DNA from: Hymenochaete sp. R1
Lineage: Eukaryota; Basidiomycota; Agaricomycetes; Hymenochaetales; Hymenochaetaceae
DNA: 64,000 nt
Assembly: GCA_019400425.1 (NCBI GenBank)
Contig: JAFREE010000010.1
Span: 302,654 to 366,653 of the forward strand
Direction of reading: 5' to 3'
Shown here piece after piece: positions 37,484 through 53,252 of this stretch. Numbering within the stretch: position 1 is the first letter of the stretch; each line of letters opens with the position of its first letter. The translations under genes and the position numbers were made by a program. The notes below the pieces were generated by a model. The model saw only the letters and a program-made list of their open reading frames with translations. It did no database searches and was not told where the DNA came from.

Positions 37484-39462
37484 ATGACCGACGGACCCGA
37501 CACGGCTCAAACCGAGGGTGAGGGCCCTGATGGTTCTGACAAACCCCCGCATGAAGATAATCGCTCTCGCCTGCCGAATACCCTTCACAACAACTCTACA
37601 GCATGGTCAGCTACGAAAGTCGACATCGCCAAGTCGTCTGGTGGCGACTCCAACCACGGTGTTCCTCTCTCTCATTCGACCTCTCCTAATTCCGTACCTT
37701 TACCTCCTCCGGAGGCGGGCGCGTTCCCCAAGGAACCTGGTTTCACGAAAGGCGATCTGGGCCAGCTCGTTATGCAGCAGGTGGCTTCTCGAGCCTCCCA
37801 GCACATCGCCGGTTCAGAGACCCCTTCGAGTATGGAGTCACCGGCAGAATCCGAATCAGATGTGGATAGTTGGCCCCCGACAGCTCCCTCGACTCGACCG
37901 AACAGTCGCGTGAACAGTCGTGCACCAAGTGTTTCTGAAGACAAGAAACCCTCGTTCAACGCGACACCCAAACCGAGCGACAATCAGATCCAGTCTAATG
38001 CGGCAGTCATGGCACGGCCCCAACCACCCGTCCGTACTTTGTCCAAGGAAAAGATAGTGACGCCGACTGGGTCCATGCTCACTCCCACGCAGCTTCTGCA
38101 GCCTACACCACAACATCCGGCTCAAACCTCTTCCCGTTCCGGGTCGAGGCCTCCATCTCGCCCTCCATCGGTCACTTCCGAAGGTGGTCACAAGTTCACT
38201 CTGAAGGACCTCCTTGCAAATGGACCGAAGTTGCATCGCAAGGCATCCGCTCGGTCGTCTGCCAGCAGCAAAAAATCAGACTCTGACGGGGATCGCCGAT
38301 CTAATGCTGGAGACAGTGCCGTCAGCCTGTCAAAGAAGTATGGACCTTGCGGGCGTATGAACATCGGTAAGGGTGCGACGTCAGTCGTTCACCTAATGCA
38401 CGCATTTAACCGCCCTGGCGCCGAAGAGAAGCTGTATGCCGTAAAGGTATGTCTAAATATGTTTCCCTCCTTTTAAAGAGAATGACGCATGGTGACTAAT
38501 GTATTGGTCGATCTTCAGGAATTCAGGAAGAAACGAAAGAATGAGACGGAAAAGGAGTACGTGAAGAAACTCACGGCCGAGTTCTGCATTTCGTCGACTT
38601 TGCATCATGAAAACATCGTGGAGACGGTTGATTTAATTCAAGATGAGAACAAACATTGGTGCGAAGTGATGGAGTTTTGTCCAGGTGGTGATCTCTATGC
38701 TGCGATCAAAAAGGGTGGCATGTCACCGAGCGAAGTGGAATGTTGCTTTAAGCAGATACTCAAAGGCGTCGCTTATCTTCACAGCCAAGGTGTCGCTCAC
38801 CGTGATCTAAAGCCGGAGAATTTGTTTTTCAGTACCCGCGGACAGCTGAAGGCTAGCCTATTTCTTTTATCTATGTCATGTGGATCCTTCTTACATTTTG
38901 GTGTAGATCGGTGACTTTGGTGCGTCCACAGTCTACCGTCTGCCGTGGGAGACCACTGTGCATATGTCGACGGGCCTGTGTGGTAGTGAACCATACATTG
39001 CCCCGGAGCAATTCGCGAACAAGCGTAAGCATGCATTTGTATGCTCTTACCATGAGAGTTGAAGTCAAACATGACTTTACAGAGTATGATGCACGCCTTC
39101 TTGATATCTGGGCCTGTGGTATCGTCTATTACTGTCTACATTTCCAAGAGCTTCCTTGGAGAGTCGCGCAGCTCTCTGATCCTTTGTACGCCGCATATGC
39201 ACAGGCCTGTGCTTCATCCAACCCTCAACAAGCCGCTTGTCCACCTACAATCGGCAATTTGTCTCCGCGCGGCTGTAGGCCGCTCATCCGGAAGATGTTA
39301 GACCCGGATCCCAAGCGTCGGTTGACAATCGACGAGGTGATGACGGATCCGTGGTTGCAGACGGTGGAAGTGTGCCACTCTGTCGATAAGCCGACGCACA
39401 TTCATGTGTATGCACGTCAGCTTGCCGAAGCTCAGGCGCGCGAGGCTGCAGTTCCCTTGTGA
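37484..39462 (+). CDS. Serine/threonine protein kinase, Hal4/Sat4 (Npr1-related) family
   Basis: An N-terminal region of about 280 aa is rich in Ser, Pro and Thr and probably disordered, with many possible phosphorylation sites. The kinase domain starts near KKYGPCGRMNIGKGATSVVH. It holds LYAVKEFRKKR (VAIK Lys), CEVMEFCPGGDLYAAIKK, HRDLKPENLFF, IGDFGAS, GLCGSEPYIAPEQF, LLDIWACGIVYYCL and RRLTIDEVMTDPWLQ. All catalytic residues are present. The CEVMEFCPGGDL and GSEPYIAPE signatures fit the fungal Hal4/Hal5/Npr1 group, whose members tune potassium and nutrient transporters at the plasma membrane. Introns lie near 38446-38518, 38849-38907 and 39025-39081. Which member it corresponds to is inferred. 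Confidence 0.88.
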
Positions 39463-40150
39463 TGTCTCTTCTCATGATTCGGGTCGATTCTTTCGTGTTT
39501 GCATCTTTCTTGACCTTACTTCTCACTGCCCGTTGACCTTTCACGACCGCTGCCTTGTCGCTGTCAGCCTGCGCCTCGCCCTCCTAATCTCATCAATCCG
39601 TCAACTTCTGTATCATCACCCTTTCCGCAGACGACCACCGCAAAGTACAATCACACATGTTGCACACCCCTATCTCACATCGCACACGTCTGAGAGAAGG
39701 AAATGCAATTTTCTCGCATGCACCATAGTACATAGCATCTTCAGTTTGAATTTCTGACGTCCTGTCGGGAGTTTTCCATACCAGTGTTTTAGATAATCTG
39801 TGTCTCAATGTAATTTTGCCTCATCTTTTTTAAGTCGCTCAGCGAGTTCTTTACCTCAGGGGTACAGGCTTAAAATAGCCTCAGAAGTAAACAAACCCCT
39901 CGAGATCTCTTATGTATAATTAAATACATACACGTACAATGACTTACTGGCGCTGAGCTGGATCCGTTCGACGGTCTCAGCGGCTTATGATTGGGCGGAA
40001 TGAGATGGACTCTGAAGTTTAAATTGATGTGGACTTGCGTGGGAATTTGGACTCTGACGAGGAGCGTCAAGCTCAGGCTCACCTCATCCGGGGCCCACCA
40101 GGCGAATCCAACCTCAACTCGTTTGTCCACCGTCCTCAATTTCCCTGAAA
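39463..40150. other. Intergenic region, no gene seen
   Basis: It includes the 3' flank of the kinase gene and the promoter of VPS4. Only short shadow frames are present. Confidence 0.45.
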
Positions 40151-41903
<1,753 letters not shown>

Positions 41904-42233
41904 ACGGACATTCTCTCCTTGCCTGGTGCTGCTCTGTTTTCTACCCTGCACCTTTATTTTGCATGCACTTTTTTATTTGGTTTATTTTCATCTGCTGCGA
42001 CTGGCACCTCTGGATAAAGTATGGTGTCGCAGTGTTTTTCCTTTACGACGATGTAACAACTTCTTGTAGAAATGGGATGTGTATTTTTAATAACCGAGTT
42101 GGGTAAAGATCTGCATGATGACTCGAGGAAGCAACAACAGACGTGCATAAATGTCTAACGCGACTTACACTTATTCACCCACCACTTTTCTTTCATTTCT
42201 CTTCAAGGATTTCATTCTTTGGCTACTCAAAAT
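41904..42233. other. Intergenic region, no gene seen
   Basis: It contains the VPS4 3' flank and the MET2 promoter with a T/C-rich leader. An in-frame TTG at 42219 precedes the MET2 ATG. Confidence 0.45.
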
Positions 42234-43775
<1,542 letters not shown>

Positions 43776-44191
43776 TGTGATTTGCTCCTTCTTTAAGTAT
43801 CTGATATTGCTGTAGCACGTATGGTCCTCTATAAAGTGTAGACTAGATGACGGAACGGACCTTTATAGGCTTGTACTTGTAGTAGAAATTATACCTTCTC
43901 GTGAAAGTATCCATGTCTATTCATGACACTCTGAGCTTTGAATAGGAAAAGTATAATGGTATCCAGAATGAAAGTGATACATAAAGTGCATATAGAATCG
44001 AAATTGCGTGGGAAACAACAAAAAGGAGCGAGTATGCGAGCCTAGACCGTGAAAAAGAGCGACCGGATTTGCTGAATGAGAAAGTAAAAGTAGGATAAAA
44101 AAGGGGGGAAAGAAAGACGAAAAATTACAGTATGAAAAAATTCCTAGCATAATCGTCCCGCACGACAACGACACCATACGACCGAAGAATC
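43776..44191. other. Convergent intergenic region
   Basis: It lies between the MET2 stop and the dynein tail stop. I looked here for a continuation of dynein (linker or AAA sequence) on the minus strand and found none; the frames hold low-information, T-rich sequence. Confidence 0.55.
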
Positions 44192-47100
44192 TCAGAACCG
44201 CCTCGGCGCATTCGTCAGCCCCTCAATCGAGTGCTGTTCCAACTCATTCCTAGCCTTCAAAATCTGGGCATGCATGTCCTTCATCGCATTTCCCAGCTTC
44301 ACCCCGAACCTGCTTAAAATATCCTTCTGCCACGTATCGTATTTGGCGTTCACCCTCGCCTGCACCTGTTCGTAGTCAATCACACACGCCCCAAAGCTCT
44401 TCTGCGTCTCGGACGTGTCGAAAGTGGAGCGCGTCTTCTTGATCTCGGTGAGGAGCTGTTGCCAGTGTGCGAGCGAGTCGCCGAGGCGGTTGAAGACGTA
44501 TTCGGCTTCGAGGTCCCACAGCGACTGGAATTGGAGCCATTTGGCGACGTAGTCTTTGAGTTCTTGCACCTTAGCCTCAATAAGAATGAAAGGCTGTTCC
44601 AGGGTCGTATCGGGGAAGTGTGTGAGCTGAAACGGGTGACTTTAGTATCTATATTTTTTTTAGAAAAAATAGAAATAGATCGTACCAAAGATGTGTATGT
44701 CGTTTCTGTGACCGCACCCGCTTGCATTTGCAAGCCGATCTCATACCGCGAACTCTGAATTCTCCTCTGCCGACACACAACCGCTAACCACTCATGGAGC
44801 TGCTGGATCCATGTCTGTCTGGCAAATTCAACCGGAGGATCTAAGAAGATGACTTGATTCTGTATCCGAATTTCATGGATAATCGGCTTGATGGTGAGGT
44901 GTCCGTCAGGAAGTTTCTCGTCCTTCAGTCTCTTGTCGCCTCTCCGTTTGCTTGTGACGTCACGGATCGTCGTAGGTCGGGAGTCTTCATCTGTTCTGTC
45001 GAATTCACTACACCAAAGCTGGACTGTAGCTGCTAAACGTGCTAAAAGGATATTTTCAATCCGTTTGTCGAGCTCTGCCACCCAGTGCTCAAGGTTAGCA
45101 TAGCCTTCCAAGTTCAGCCGGTCGATCTGGACAAAGTTGAGAACAGACACTTCGAAAAGTGAACCAACACTTACTGCTGCTTGAATCCGACTCAGTAGTT
45201 CTGCGAAAGCTTCATGCGTGTAAGGGCACGTTGAAAGATCTTCTACGGCTCGAAGAATATCCTTGTATAGGTCGATCAAGTTGTTGGTCTTGTCCTGAAA
45301 TCATACAAAGTCAGACGACAACATCTTCCCGGAAATCATGAAGCACAAACCTGCAACACCGACACAATACCCGCAAATTCCCGCACAAACTGCACATGTC
45401 TGTTATCTCGCCCGTCTGCGGTCGGGACATATCTTGCGGTATCATACTGGTTCACGAAGTAATCCCATCGGATGTTCATTCCCTTCGTGATCATCCTCTG
45501 CGCATCATTCCGATACTCTGCGACCAACCACTCGATCCCTTTATTTTGCTCTACAAGGTCAAGCATTTGTCCGTACGTTCTCACCGTCTCCATCAAGCTC
45601 ACAGCATGCGGATACACCCTCTTCGCATCCTTCGCCATGTTCGAGATCGCATGCGGCACCTGGAAATTGAGCCAGAGCAAGTTGCGCACCTCTTTGAAGA
45701 GAGTGATGATTTGCGGATCGAAGTTGACCGCAAGCTGGAAGCCGCCACCGCGAAGCTTGACAATTTCGAATAGACGTCCATTCACACCCATGTCTCGTCG
45801 ATTGATGTCGTGGAGCCATGCGTCGTACACTGGTCGTGTGTCTAACTTCTTACGGAAGGCAGCGCTTTCCGTCTGGAGTTTCTGTCCTTCTGCATACAGC
45901 TCCCAGCCTTTCCCAAAGACATCCTCTACTCGTTTCATGTAAGTAAGTAGCTGCCTTTCAATTTGCCGCGCCCATACGATAGTTCCTGCAATAGGAGGTA
46001 GGTCACGCATTTGCGACATGTGATATGCTTCGGAATATCGATATTGTGTTTTGAACTGCATTTTTGGTTTAGTGAGATTATTATAATCTTTACAAACAAA
46101 CATGCGACCTTACTTTGTCGTGAAGCCTTTTGATGTCCTCTTTGACGGAGTCAATGAGTTGCGTTTGATACTCTTGGATAGCGCCTCGAATCTGGAGAGA
46201 GAAAGTTTAGCTCAAATACAAGTCGGGTCTACTAAAAAAAACTGACCTTCGGTCGCACGAAAAGCGCATTAAACTTCGAGAAAACCCGGAACATCTCATT
46301 GGCATTACGTGCGGTGCCCAACCTATCACGCAGTCTTGAGATAATCTGGTTTTCCACCCTCGCAACACGCTCATTATATGCGTTCTCAGCCGCAACCCAA
46401 ATTTCCGTGCCCTCTGACCCGTACGTAAGGAGGGTGCACGGACTTCGATTTAAAAGTTAGAACTCACCCGTTGAAACATCTAGTACATCAATGCTCTTGA
46501 CAACTTCATAAGCCTCCTTAACTTCCTCTTCCATATCCATACCGCCGACTTCCTTTCCAACAGCTCCGAGACCCTTTGTTGGCCCCGTCATCACTGCAAG
46601 CTGCTCATGTTGTTTCCTCCACTCTCTCAGATACCTCACCCTCTCTTGTAATTTCGCATGTGCCGGTTGGATCTTGATCGGGATAAACCTCTCAGACCGC
46701 TTCCGCGTTACTTCTCGAGCAACATTCGTGAAGTCCTTGATCTCATCGTCCCACGTCCGGAAAATCTTCATGGCTAACGATAGAGTCCGTTCGAAAGTGT
46801 CGTAAGGTTGGTAAGCAAGGCGATGAGAAGTGAGGACGCGGAGGAGTTGATCGTTGAAGTCGCGTGAGATAGCTTCAACGAGGGGGAGGGCACGGCGGAT
46901 CGGGTAGGGCGAGAGTCTGAGCCTGCGGTTGATATGACCGAATATCATGGCAACGGCTTCTTGGATCCTATCCAGGTCTGGCGCTGATAGCAGTTCGTTC
47001 AAAGGGAAGTCTCTCATCAATTGGTTGTATTTATGCACTAGGCGCATAAAGTTGTCAGGGCTCGCAAGTTTAGGAATACTGGTGTTGCACTCACCCATAT

Positions 47101-48286
47101 CAGTCGCGTCCTTCAAACCTGTGTCCGCGATGAAACTCACGGTTGCTCGGAACCGTTTCGCGTTCCTTAAGCATTCCATGACCATATTCACCTCGTCACT
47201 CCTCAGCTGCGCCTCAATACCTTCGAGTGCCCTCTCCATACTCAACCAGAAGTTGATTTCCTGAGACGCGGTTCCTGAGCTGACATCTCGAGACAGCTTC
47301 GAAACAGCCTGGATACTTTTGATCCAAGTGTTGACGTGTGCTTGGAGTGTGTTCAAGAACGTGGAATCGTTGAGGGTTTTGCTCGGGATGAGAGTTATGG
47401 ATGGGCGTTCGCCAGTTGATCGGACTTGCTCGACAGCTCGTTGGATGATGGGATGGATGATTAGCTGCGTTTCGGGAATTTCGACATTTTGTTGCAGGTG
47501 AAGGAGGGAAAGCTCGAGTTCAGCAAATTTCTTCTTCGTTATTGGGATTCCTTCGGAAAGACTTTCGGTTAATTCCAACTGCATCCTTGAACCTAAACAT
47601 TTAACACATACCCATTTTGCTGTCCCCGTCCTTTCCTCCACCCCTTGTCCCAACAAACGCGTCAAACCAAGGCTTCACTGCCCCGCTGACAAGTGAATGT
47701 AAGCTTTCATATGGCGTTTCGTCTCCTCCAAACAGGTTGATGACATGAATCTGTTGTGCGAGCGGCAATGAAGGGTCAAGGATCGGACTGCGTTTGATGA
47801 GGACGATTGTTGTGACATGCGAAGATGAATACGCGAGGGATGCGGTCATTTTATAGCTAAATATTGGAGGCGCGTCTTCTGCACATCGTTTAAGGATGAG
47901 TTTCAGTTCATCAGATATAGCAGCCCTTTCGGCACGAGAAGGCATAAGAAAGACGATTGGAACGCACCTTCGCCATCCTCTTTGACTTTCACAACATACA
48001 ACGGCCCTCCACTCTCACTCACAAACCTCCCCGCACGCTCCTCGAATTCATCGCCAAAAAGCTGCGTCTCGAGCTCTTCAGGCCCAACACCAAACATAGC
48101 AGGTAGCACAACGAGCAGATACGCGCGTACTAGCCCGAGGTCAAAAGCAGGCCCGCCATTCCCAGTGCCGTTTGCATCCCCATTAGGGTTAGACGAAGAG
48201 GACGGGTCGAGGATGAGTGGGTTTAAGTCGTGTGTGCCATTTATTGGCGGAGAAAGGGGCATAGAGGGTGGATCGAGGGTGGTCAT
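44192..48286 (-). CDS. dhc1: Cytoplasmic dynein heavy chain, tail-only gene (Dhc1 type)
   Basis: The N-terminus starts [20 protein letters not shown] (ATG at 48286). Multiple exons encode a dynein tail: [115 protein letters not shown] and [12 protein letters not shown]. The final exon ends [49 protein letters not shown] and a TGA at 44192. Full heavy chains continue after ELEQHS with the linker, six AAA modules and the microtubule-binding stalk, all missing here. The spliced product is roughly 1,250-1,300 aa against about 4,600 for a whole chain. Two-gene dynein heavy chains are described in agaricomycetes such as Schizophyllum commune, so this is probably an intact gene whose motor partner lies elsewhere. 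Confidence 0.9.
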
Positions 48287-48815
48287 TGTGTCGTCAGAGT
48301 TCCGTTTGTGGGTCGATGAGAGCGCGTTTCGATTCGATTCGACGTGTGCGAGGGGTTGTTATGCGATGCTTGAACCAAAGACTTTGACCTATATACTCCT
48401 CCACAGTACGTGATCACCACTTAATCGTAATTCCAGTTTATTGTAATAGACCCTCGATGAATGTAGGGGAGTAATACCGGGTATAAAGGTCCACAGACAG
48501 AGGAAGAGTTCAAGGATGGAGGATGAGCCAGGTCAAGGCCAAGCAGCAGCTTCACGCGTCCCCCTTTCAGACTTTCCTATTTCGGATTACTATGGATTAC
48601 ATACGCATCCCCCCCCCCCCCCAAGAGACGCAACATGAAAATAAATATAAAAATAAAAGTGTAGTTTTCGTTTATGGCTCGGGTTGAAGCTTAAAAACGG
48701 ATGGTTGGAGATTTTTGATCAGACGAATTCTGAGCTGCAAGAGTATCAAAGTCGACGCTGACGTCTCCAGAGCAGCATTCAGACGCGCTTTGCTCTCTCT
48801 TAGCTTCACTCCGTC
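48287..48815. other. Divergent promoter region of dhc1 and the dehydrogenase
   Basis: It contains a 14-base C run at 48609-48622 followed by an AT-rich stretch. No gene is visible. Confidence 0.5.
48609..48622. repeat. Homopolymer C14 tract
   Basis: There are fourteen consecutive C on the plus strand in the divergent intergenic region, next to an A-rich run. Confidence 0.9.
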
Positions 48816-49913
48816 ATGGACAACCTCTACCCTCTAAAGCAGATTCTCCTCTTCGGTCTTCCCCTAGTCATTATTGCTTCAAAATTATATCCTTGGAGAC
48901 CACTTCGACACTCAAAGATACCACCTAGCGAAGAACACGTCCTCGTCGTCGGCGCGAGCGCAGGAGTTGGAAAGGAACTCGCAAAATCATACGCTCGGCG
49001 CGGTGCGAGAGTATGTCTTGTTGCCAGGCGAGAAGACCAACTAAGGGAGGCCGAGGAGGAGTGCGTGCGAGCCTCTCAAGGTCATAATAGCGACGAGACT
49101 AGAGTGTTTACTGTACTTGCGGATGCAGGGATCTTGAAAGACATGGTGCAGGTGAGGGAGGCTGTCCTCAAAAGTGCGTGTCGGATTGTAGATTGTACTT
49201 TCTTCCAATACATTGGATTGACAGTAGAATAGAGTGGGGAAGATTAGACACGCTCGCCGTTGTGGCAGGTGTTTCTTCACTACGGCCGTTGCTCGAAACA
49301 GCTGGGGTCGACTGTAGCGTTTCTCCTCGTGAAATGCGTGATGCCAGCATTGAAGACCTGAGAGTGAGCTTGGACATCGCTGATGCCGCAACGCAGGGCA
49401 ACTTCCTTGGACCATATGCTTCTGCAGTGATCTTTGTTAGTTTCTTCTTGTGTTACTCGCTCAAATTCAGGCCTGTTCTAACCAACATATAAACAGACAC
49501 CTCTTCTCCTTCGCACTTCTCCCTCCCCAGCCATCCTCTTACTTTCTTCATTAGCTGCTGCCGTCCCAGCTCCCACTCGTGCTCTCTACTCAGCAACGAA
49601 AGCTGCCTCCCTCTTCCTTTACCAATCCCTCGCTCTAGAACACCCTTCTCTGTCCCTCACAGCGATTCTTCCCAGCACGATAGAAAGCGACTTCCGTGCG
49701 TCAGCAGTCGACAGGGGTCCCGTAAGAGAAAGCGATCCGAATAAGAAGGGGTTAAAACGAGAGTATGTTGCTACACGATGCATAAAGGCAGTCGATTGGG
49801 CAGAGAAGATGGTGTTCTTACCTGGGACGATGAGAGCCGGAGCAATTCTGAGATTCACGTTCCTCAATAGTGTAGTGGAATATGTTGCTAAGCGTAAGTA
49901 TCATTATCCATGA
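48816..49913 (+). CDS. Membrane-anchored short-chain dehydrogenase/reductase
   Basis: The N-terminus has one hydrophobic anchor (LKQILLFGLPLVIIASKLYP). The Rossmann motif is VLVVGASAGVGKELAKSYA, followed by ARVCLVARREDQL. After an intron, RLDTLAVVAGVSSLRPLLE stands where NNAG is usual. The active site has LLLSSLAAAVPAPTRALYSATKAA with Ser and YxxxK. TAILPSTIESDFRAS and EYVATRCIKAVDWAEKMVFL follow. It resembles 11-beta-hydroxysteroid dehydrogenase or 3-ketosphinganine reductase types on the ER membrane; the substrate is unknown. The end is uncertain: reading through gives KRKYHYP at 49913, but a perfect GTAAGT donor at the same place could splice to a later short exon. Confidence 0.8.
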
Positions 49914-50074
49914 GCGCGACCGTGGTTGGATGCGCCAATGACAAAGTAATGAAACATTGCAATATAAAATAAGCACGGATGAATGCAGCTCTCATAAACG
50001 TTATAATACATTACAGCTGAGAATGGATATGCAGCAGAAACTATGATTGCAGAAAAACAAGCACAGAGAGCAGT

Positions 50075-50554
50075 CTACTTCTTGACTTCTTTCTTGAAGT
50101 CTTCCGAAGCTTGTCTTGCCCCAGCCCCAGCCTACGCAACAGACCGTCAGAGCTTGGAATCGACGCGACATAGAGGAAACATACCTGATTGGCCTTTTGC
50201 TTCGTCACATCTGCAGCTTCACCAGACTTCTGCTTCGCGCTTTCCGCTGTCTCTTGTGCCTTCTCCCCCGCGACACCCGTAAGCTCAGAAGCCTTTTGTG
50301 TGGCTTGTTCACCCTTTTCGATTCCACCTGCTAGGGTTTGTCCTACCTTCACGTTGACCTGAGTGACATTGACATATCAGAACAAGTCTTTACTAATGAT
50401 GGGAATGGACGATGGCAGAAAGACTAACGTTATGTGCGGTCTCCTTCACTTTCTCAGTCACGGTCTTGTATGCCACCGGGGACGTGTGAAAGGCGCGTGC
50501 CCGTGCAGCGACGGTCAGCGAGGTGATTGCGGAGAGTGCGGTACGAGAGAGCAT
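50075..50554 (-). CDS. Small LEA-like protein with mitochondrial presequence
   Basis: Exon 1 (ATG at 50554) encodes MLSRTALSAITSLTVAARAR then AFHTSPVAYKTVTEKVKETA. The Arg-rich amphipathic start and the FHTSP motif fit a mitochondrial presequence. Exon 2 gives VNVKVGQTLAGGIEKGEQAT, KASELTGVAGEKAQETAESA and KQKSGEAADVTKQKANQ, an Ala/Lys/Glu/Gln-rich repeating helix like group 3 LEA proteins. The last exon encodes AGAGARQASEDFKKEVKK. Total length is about 116 aa. LEA-like proteins protect membranes or proteins under desiccation; a role in mitochondrial stress protection is inferred. Confidence 0.78.
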
Positions 50555-51280
50555 TGCAGTAATGATAGTGATTGTCGTCGGTGTCGTCGATAGACAGAAG
50601 TGAATGAAAACATGTTGACAGAGCTCGAGGTTGACTTAAGTACGGAAAGAATAATATTAATGGGAAGAGAGAAATGACGTCTGTGTATGACGCTCTCTAC
50701 ACCACAACGGATCACGAGACAATCGAGGGGAACAAGAACTAGATGCCCCACAGGTAGGTTGCAGAACCGAAAATTTCTCATCCGACTACATGGCAAAAGC
50801 GATATGCATCATATCGACGGTAAACAGTCGAAGGTGCTAATAACAATAAGAGCTGTTACACTAACTGACAGAAATAATTGTACGAGCCGCATAGTCAAGC
50901 ATCTTCCCCGTCCACCCAGCGCGAGGCCGAACAGAAAGCTGGAAGACGCTCCGGCTTAATTGAGCTCATCGAACTGTCATCATTTAATCTGACCTCTAGC
51001 CAAAGCTTTACCCTCAACGAATGGCTTGCGCTAGCGGAGAGTTGCATCGACAGACGCTGAGCGAGGGATGAATTTTGATGATGGAAGAATTACCCGAGAC
51101 CTGAAAAGTCTTTGCCAAACGGTAGTTTAGGGCCGGCGTACTGCCTTCCATTTCGAGAACCAGTACATATGCGCTGCATCCAAATGAACAGAAGATAAAT
51201 AAAACGTCTTTATACATGTCGAGCTAAAAGTAGCATCGAAGAAAGTTTATGAAGGTGATGATTCGTTCTCATAAAAAATG
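50555..51280. other. Intergenic region, no gene seen
   Basis: This is the promoter of the LEA-like gene and the 3' flank of the F-box gene. The open frames are short and unconnected. Confidence 0.45.
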
Positions 51281-53252
51281 TCAGAAAGAATGTTGGTGCA
51301 AGTAGCTGGGATGATTATCCGGAACTTTCCACAACCAAAACGGACCTGCATCAAGTCAGTAGTTGAAGTTGGCCTTCGTATGTAATAAGATCATACCAGC
51401 AGGATCACCTAGGAGGGGGGAAGAGATGTTAGTGAATCCTCAAAGAGAAGAGGAGTATTCCCAACCTTCTTCGTGATGAGCACCAGACCAGATACCAACT
51501 ACGCCCGCAGCGCTGCATATATTTCCAATCTGCACACCTTCGGACCTGAAAAAAGAGGATGATGAATCATTCTTTACTAACATTTAGAGGATGAATGTGT
51601 TGAAGCATACCCCCACTGCGGCTGCCCGTCGTAAATGGACATCTGATAATTGGAAATCCCGGGTCAGTCAAGCCGTCTCAGGACAATTTGAAAGAAAGCC
51701 GATCAAAAGAAGGCACGAACGTGCGCGAAGGTTGGCAGTAGAAAACATACACTCACGAGACGCCACCGGATGTTCCCTTCCGCGGTCATTCGCACTGTTC
51801 CGCGCACTTTCGACTCGTTTCCATTTCCCCCTCGCGACGTCCCGGTGAAGTAAATCGTTGGATATCGCTTCTGAAAGAGATCGACGGGTGAAAGCGGAGT
51901 AGGCGAGGGGGATGACGGCGCAGAGCCCAGCGAGCCCTCTGAGGGCGGAGGAGACTGAGAAGGTCCAGGAGAACCCGAATCTCGGGACGACACTGATGAG
52001 GTTGCGGAAGCCGGAGAGGGAACAAACCCGCCGCTGGGCACTCTTCTATCTCCAATGCGAGTGATTTTGAAAGTAAGCTCGATCAACCGCGTTGCTTCTT
52101 GGAAGTCATCGTCGTCAAAAAATCGAGGGTCGTACGCGTTTGCGGCATACTAGAAGCATGGTTGAGATATCATTGTCAGTTGTGAGACGGTTTGTGAGAA
52201 GTGAATGTTCCGAGTGGCTTGACCACCAGCACTCACATTAAATGCTAAACGAATCAAGACGAGGTGTAAGGTCGGGATTGATTAATGTAATCGGACGCAG
52301 TAACTAAAAATATACGTACTGAACAAGTCCCTGGAGGTCCAGAGCCAGTCGTGTGCACATGTGAGCATTCATCTCATATCCGTTGTGTGACATAGCAAAT
52401 TATTGCTTACCTATAATCCATGAAACATACATACCGTCGCCATGTGCCCTCCACTCCCGCCCAGTCCCTCACATCCTTTGAACGTAAGCTCGGCGCTGAG
52501 TGCGCTCTGACCGAGTCCAGTGAGAGGGGCGGACGAGTGTTGGGCCATAGCATAAGATCGAGGAGATTATTGTACACGACAACAATGATGTCGCGAACGT
52601 GTGTCCAGTCGACGCGACGGTCTTGCGCCGACCCAGGCAGGAAGGGACCCCAACTGTTTTGTCGTCTGTAATTACGAAGATCGTAGACAAATGCACGAGA
52701 AGGGTTTCGTAAAGATCGTAGCTGTCGGTTTCCCCCAAAGAGCACATCATTCCTCCATCCGAGAAAGCACCAAAGCTCGAACGCATGTCTGGACTCCAAA
52801 GCAGCGGGACTGGAACCTGCTAAATCATAAACTTCGTGTCTGCACAGTAAATCGTTGACCCAAGTAATATCATTTGATGAGTCTGGAGGGTCCGTCATCG
52901 GTTTGGACTCTCTCACGACCGGTGTGAGCAAGGAGAGTGCGTCAGTAAGTCGCTCAGGATGACTCCCGATCTTTTCTAGGAAGAGCCTAGCTGCTACTCG
53001 ACATTGGAGGAGCTTCTTCCAATCTATACGATCACTCTCTCCGTCATGAAAGAAGTGAGGCGAACGTCGTGGGTCGTCAAAAGGTTCCTTAAGAAAAAGT
53101 CTGCGCCATAAATGCTGGTCCTTCTGCTCATAGACGAGAGCTCGTGCGGAGCGACATGTTTGAGCGAAGCTAGCAACATCGCAAGGGTTTGACAAGACCA
53201 GGGCGAGCTCTGTGAGTTCCTGGGGTATGTTGAGGATTGATATGGCGGACAT
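51281..53252 (-). CDS. F-box domain protein of unknown target
   Basis: The start is MSAISILNIPQELTELALVL, an F-box helix 1 pattern, followed by CDVASFAQTCRSARALVYEQ and HLWRRLFLKEPFDDPR, as in many basidiomycete F-box proteins. The middle holds IDWKKLLQCRVAARLFLEKI and VYDLRNYRRQNSWGPFLPG. The C-terminal part has AYDPRFFDDDDFQEATRLIE, a Pro/Ser-rich insert (about 51880-52030) and a final domain with YPTIYFTG, RGTVRMTAEGNIRWRLV, MSIYDGQPQW, GVQIGNI and GPFWLWKV, ending LHQHSF at 51281. It would recruit substrates to an SCF ubiquitin ligase; the substrate is unknown. Introns are near 52150-52250, 51750-51640 and 51550-51350. Confidence 0.8.

Noticed and set aside
44192..48286. Dynein gene as a decayed pseudogene
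   Set aside because: All tail exons stay open with good splice sites and the break fits the two-gene heavy chain reported in agaricomycetes.
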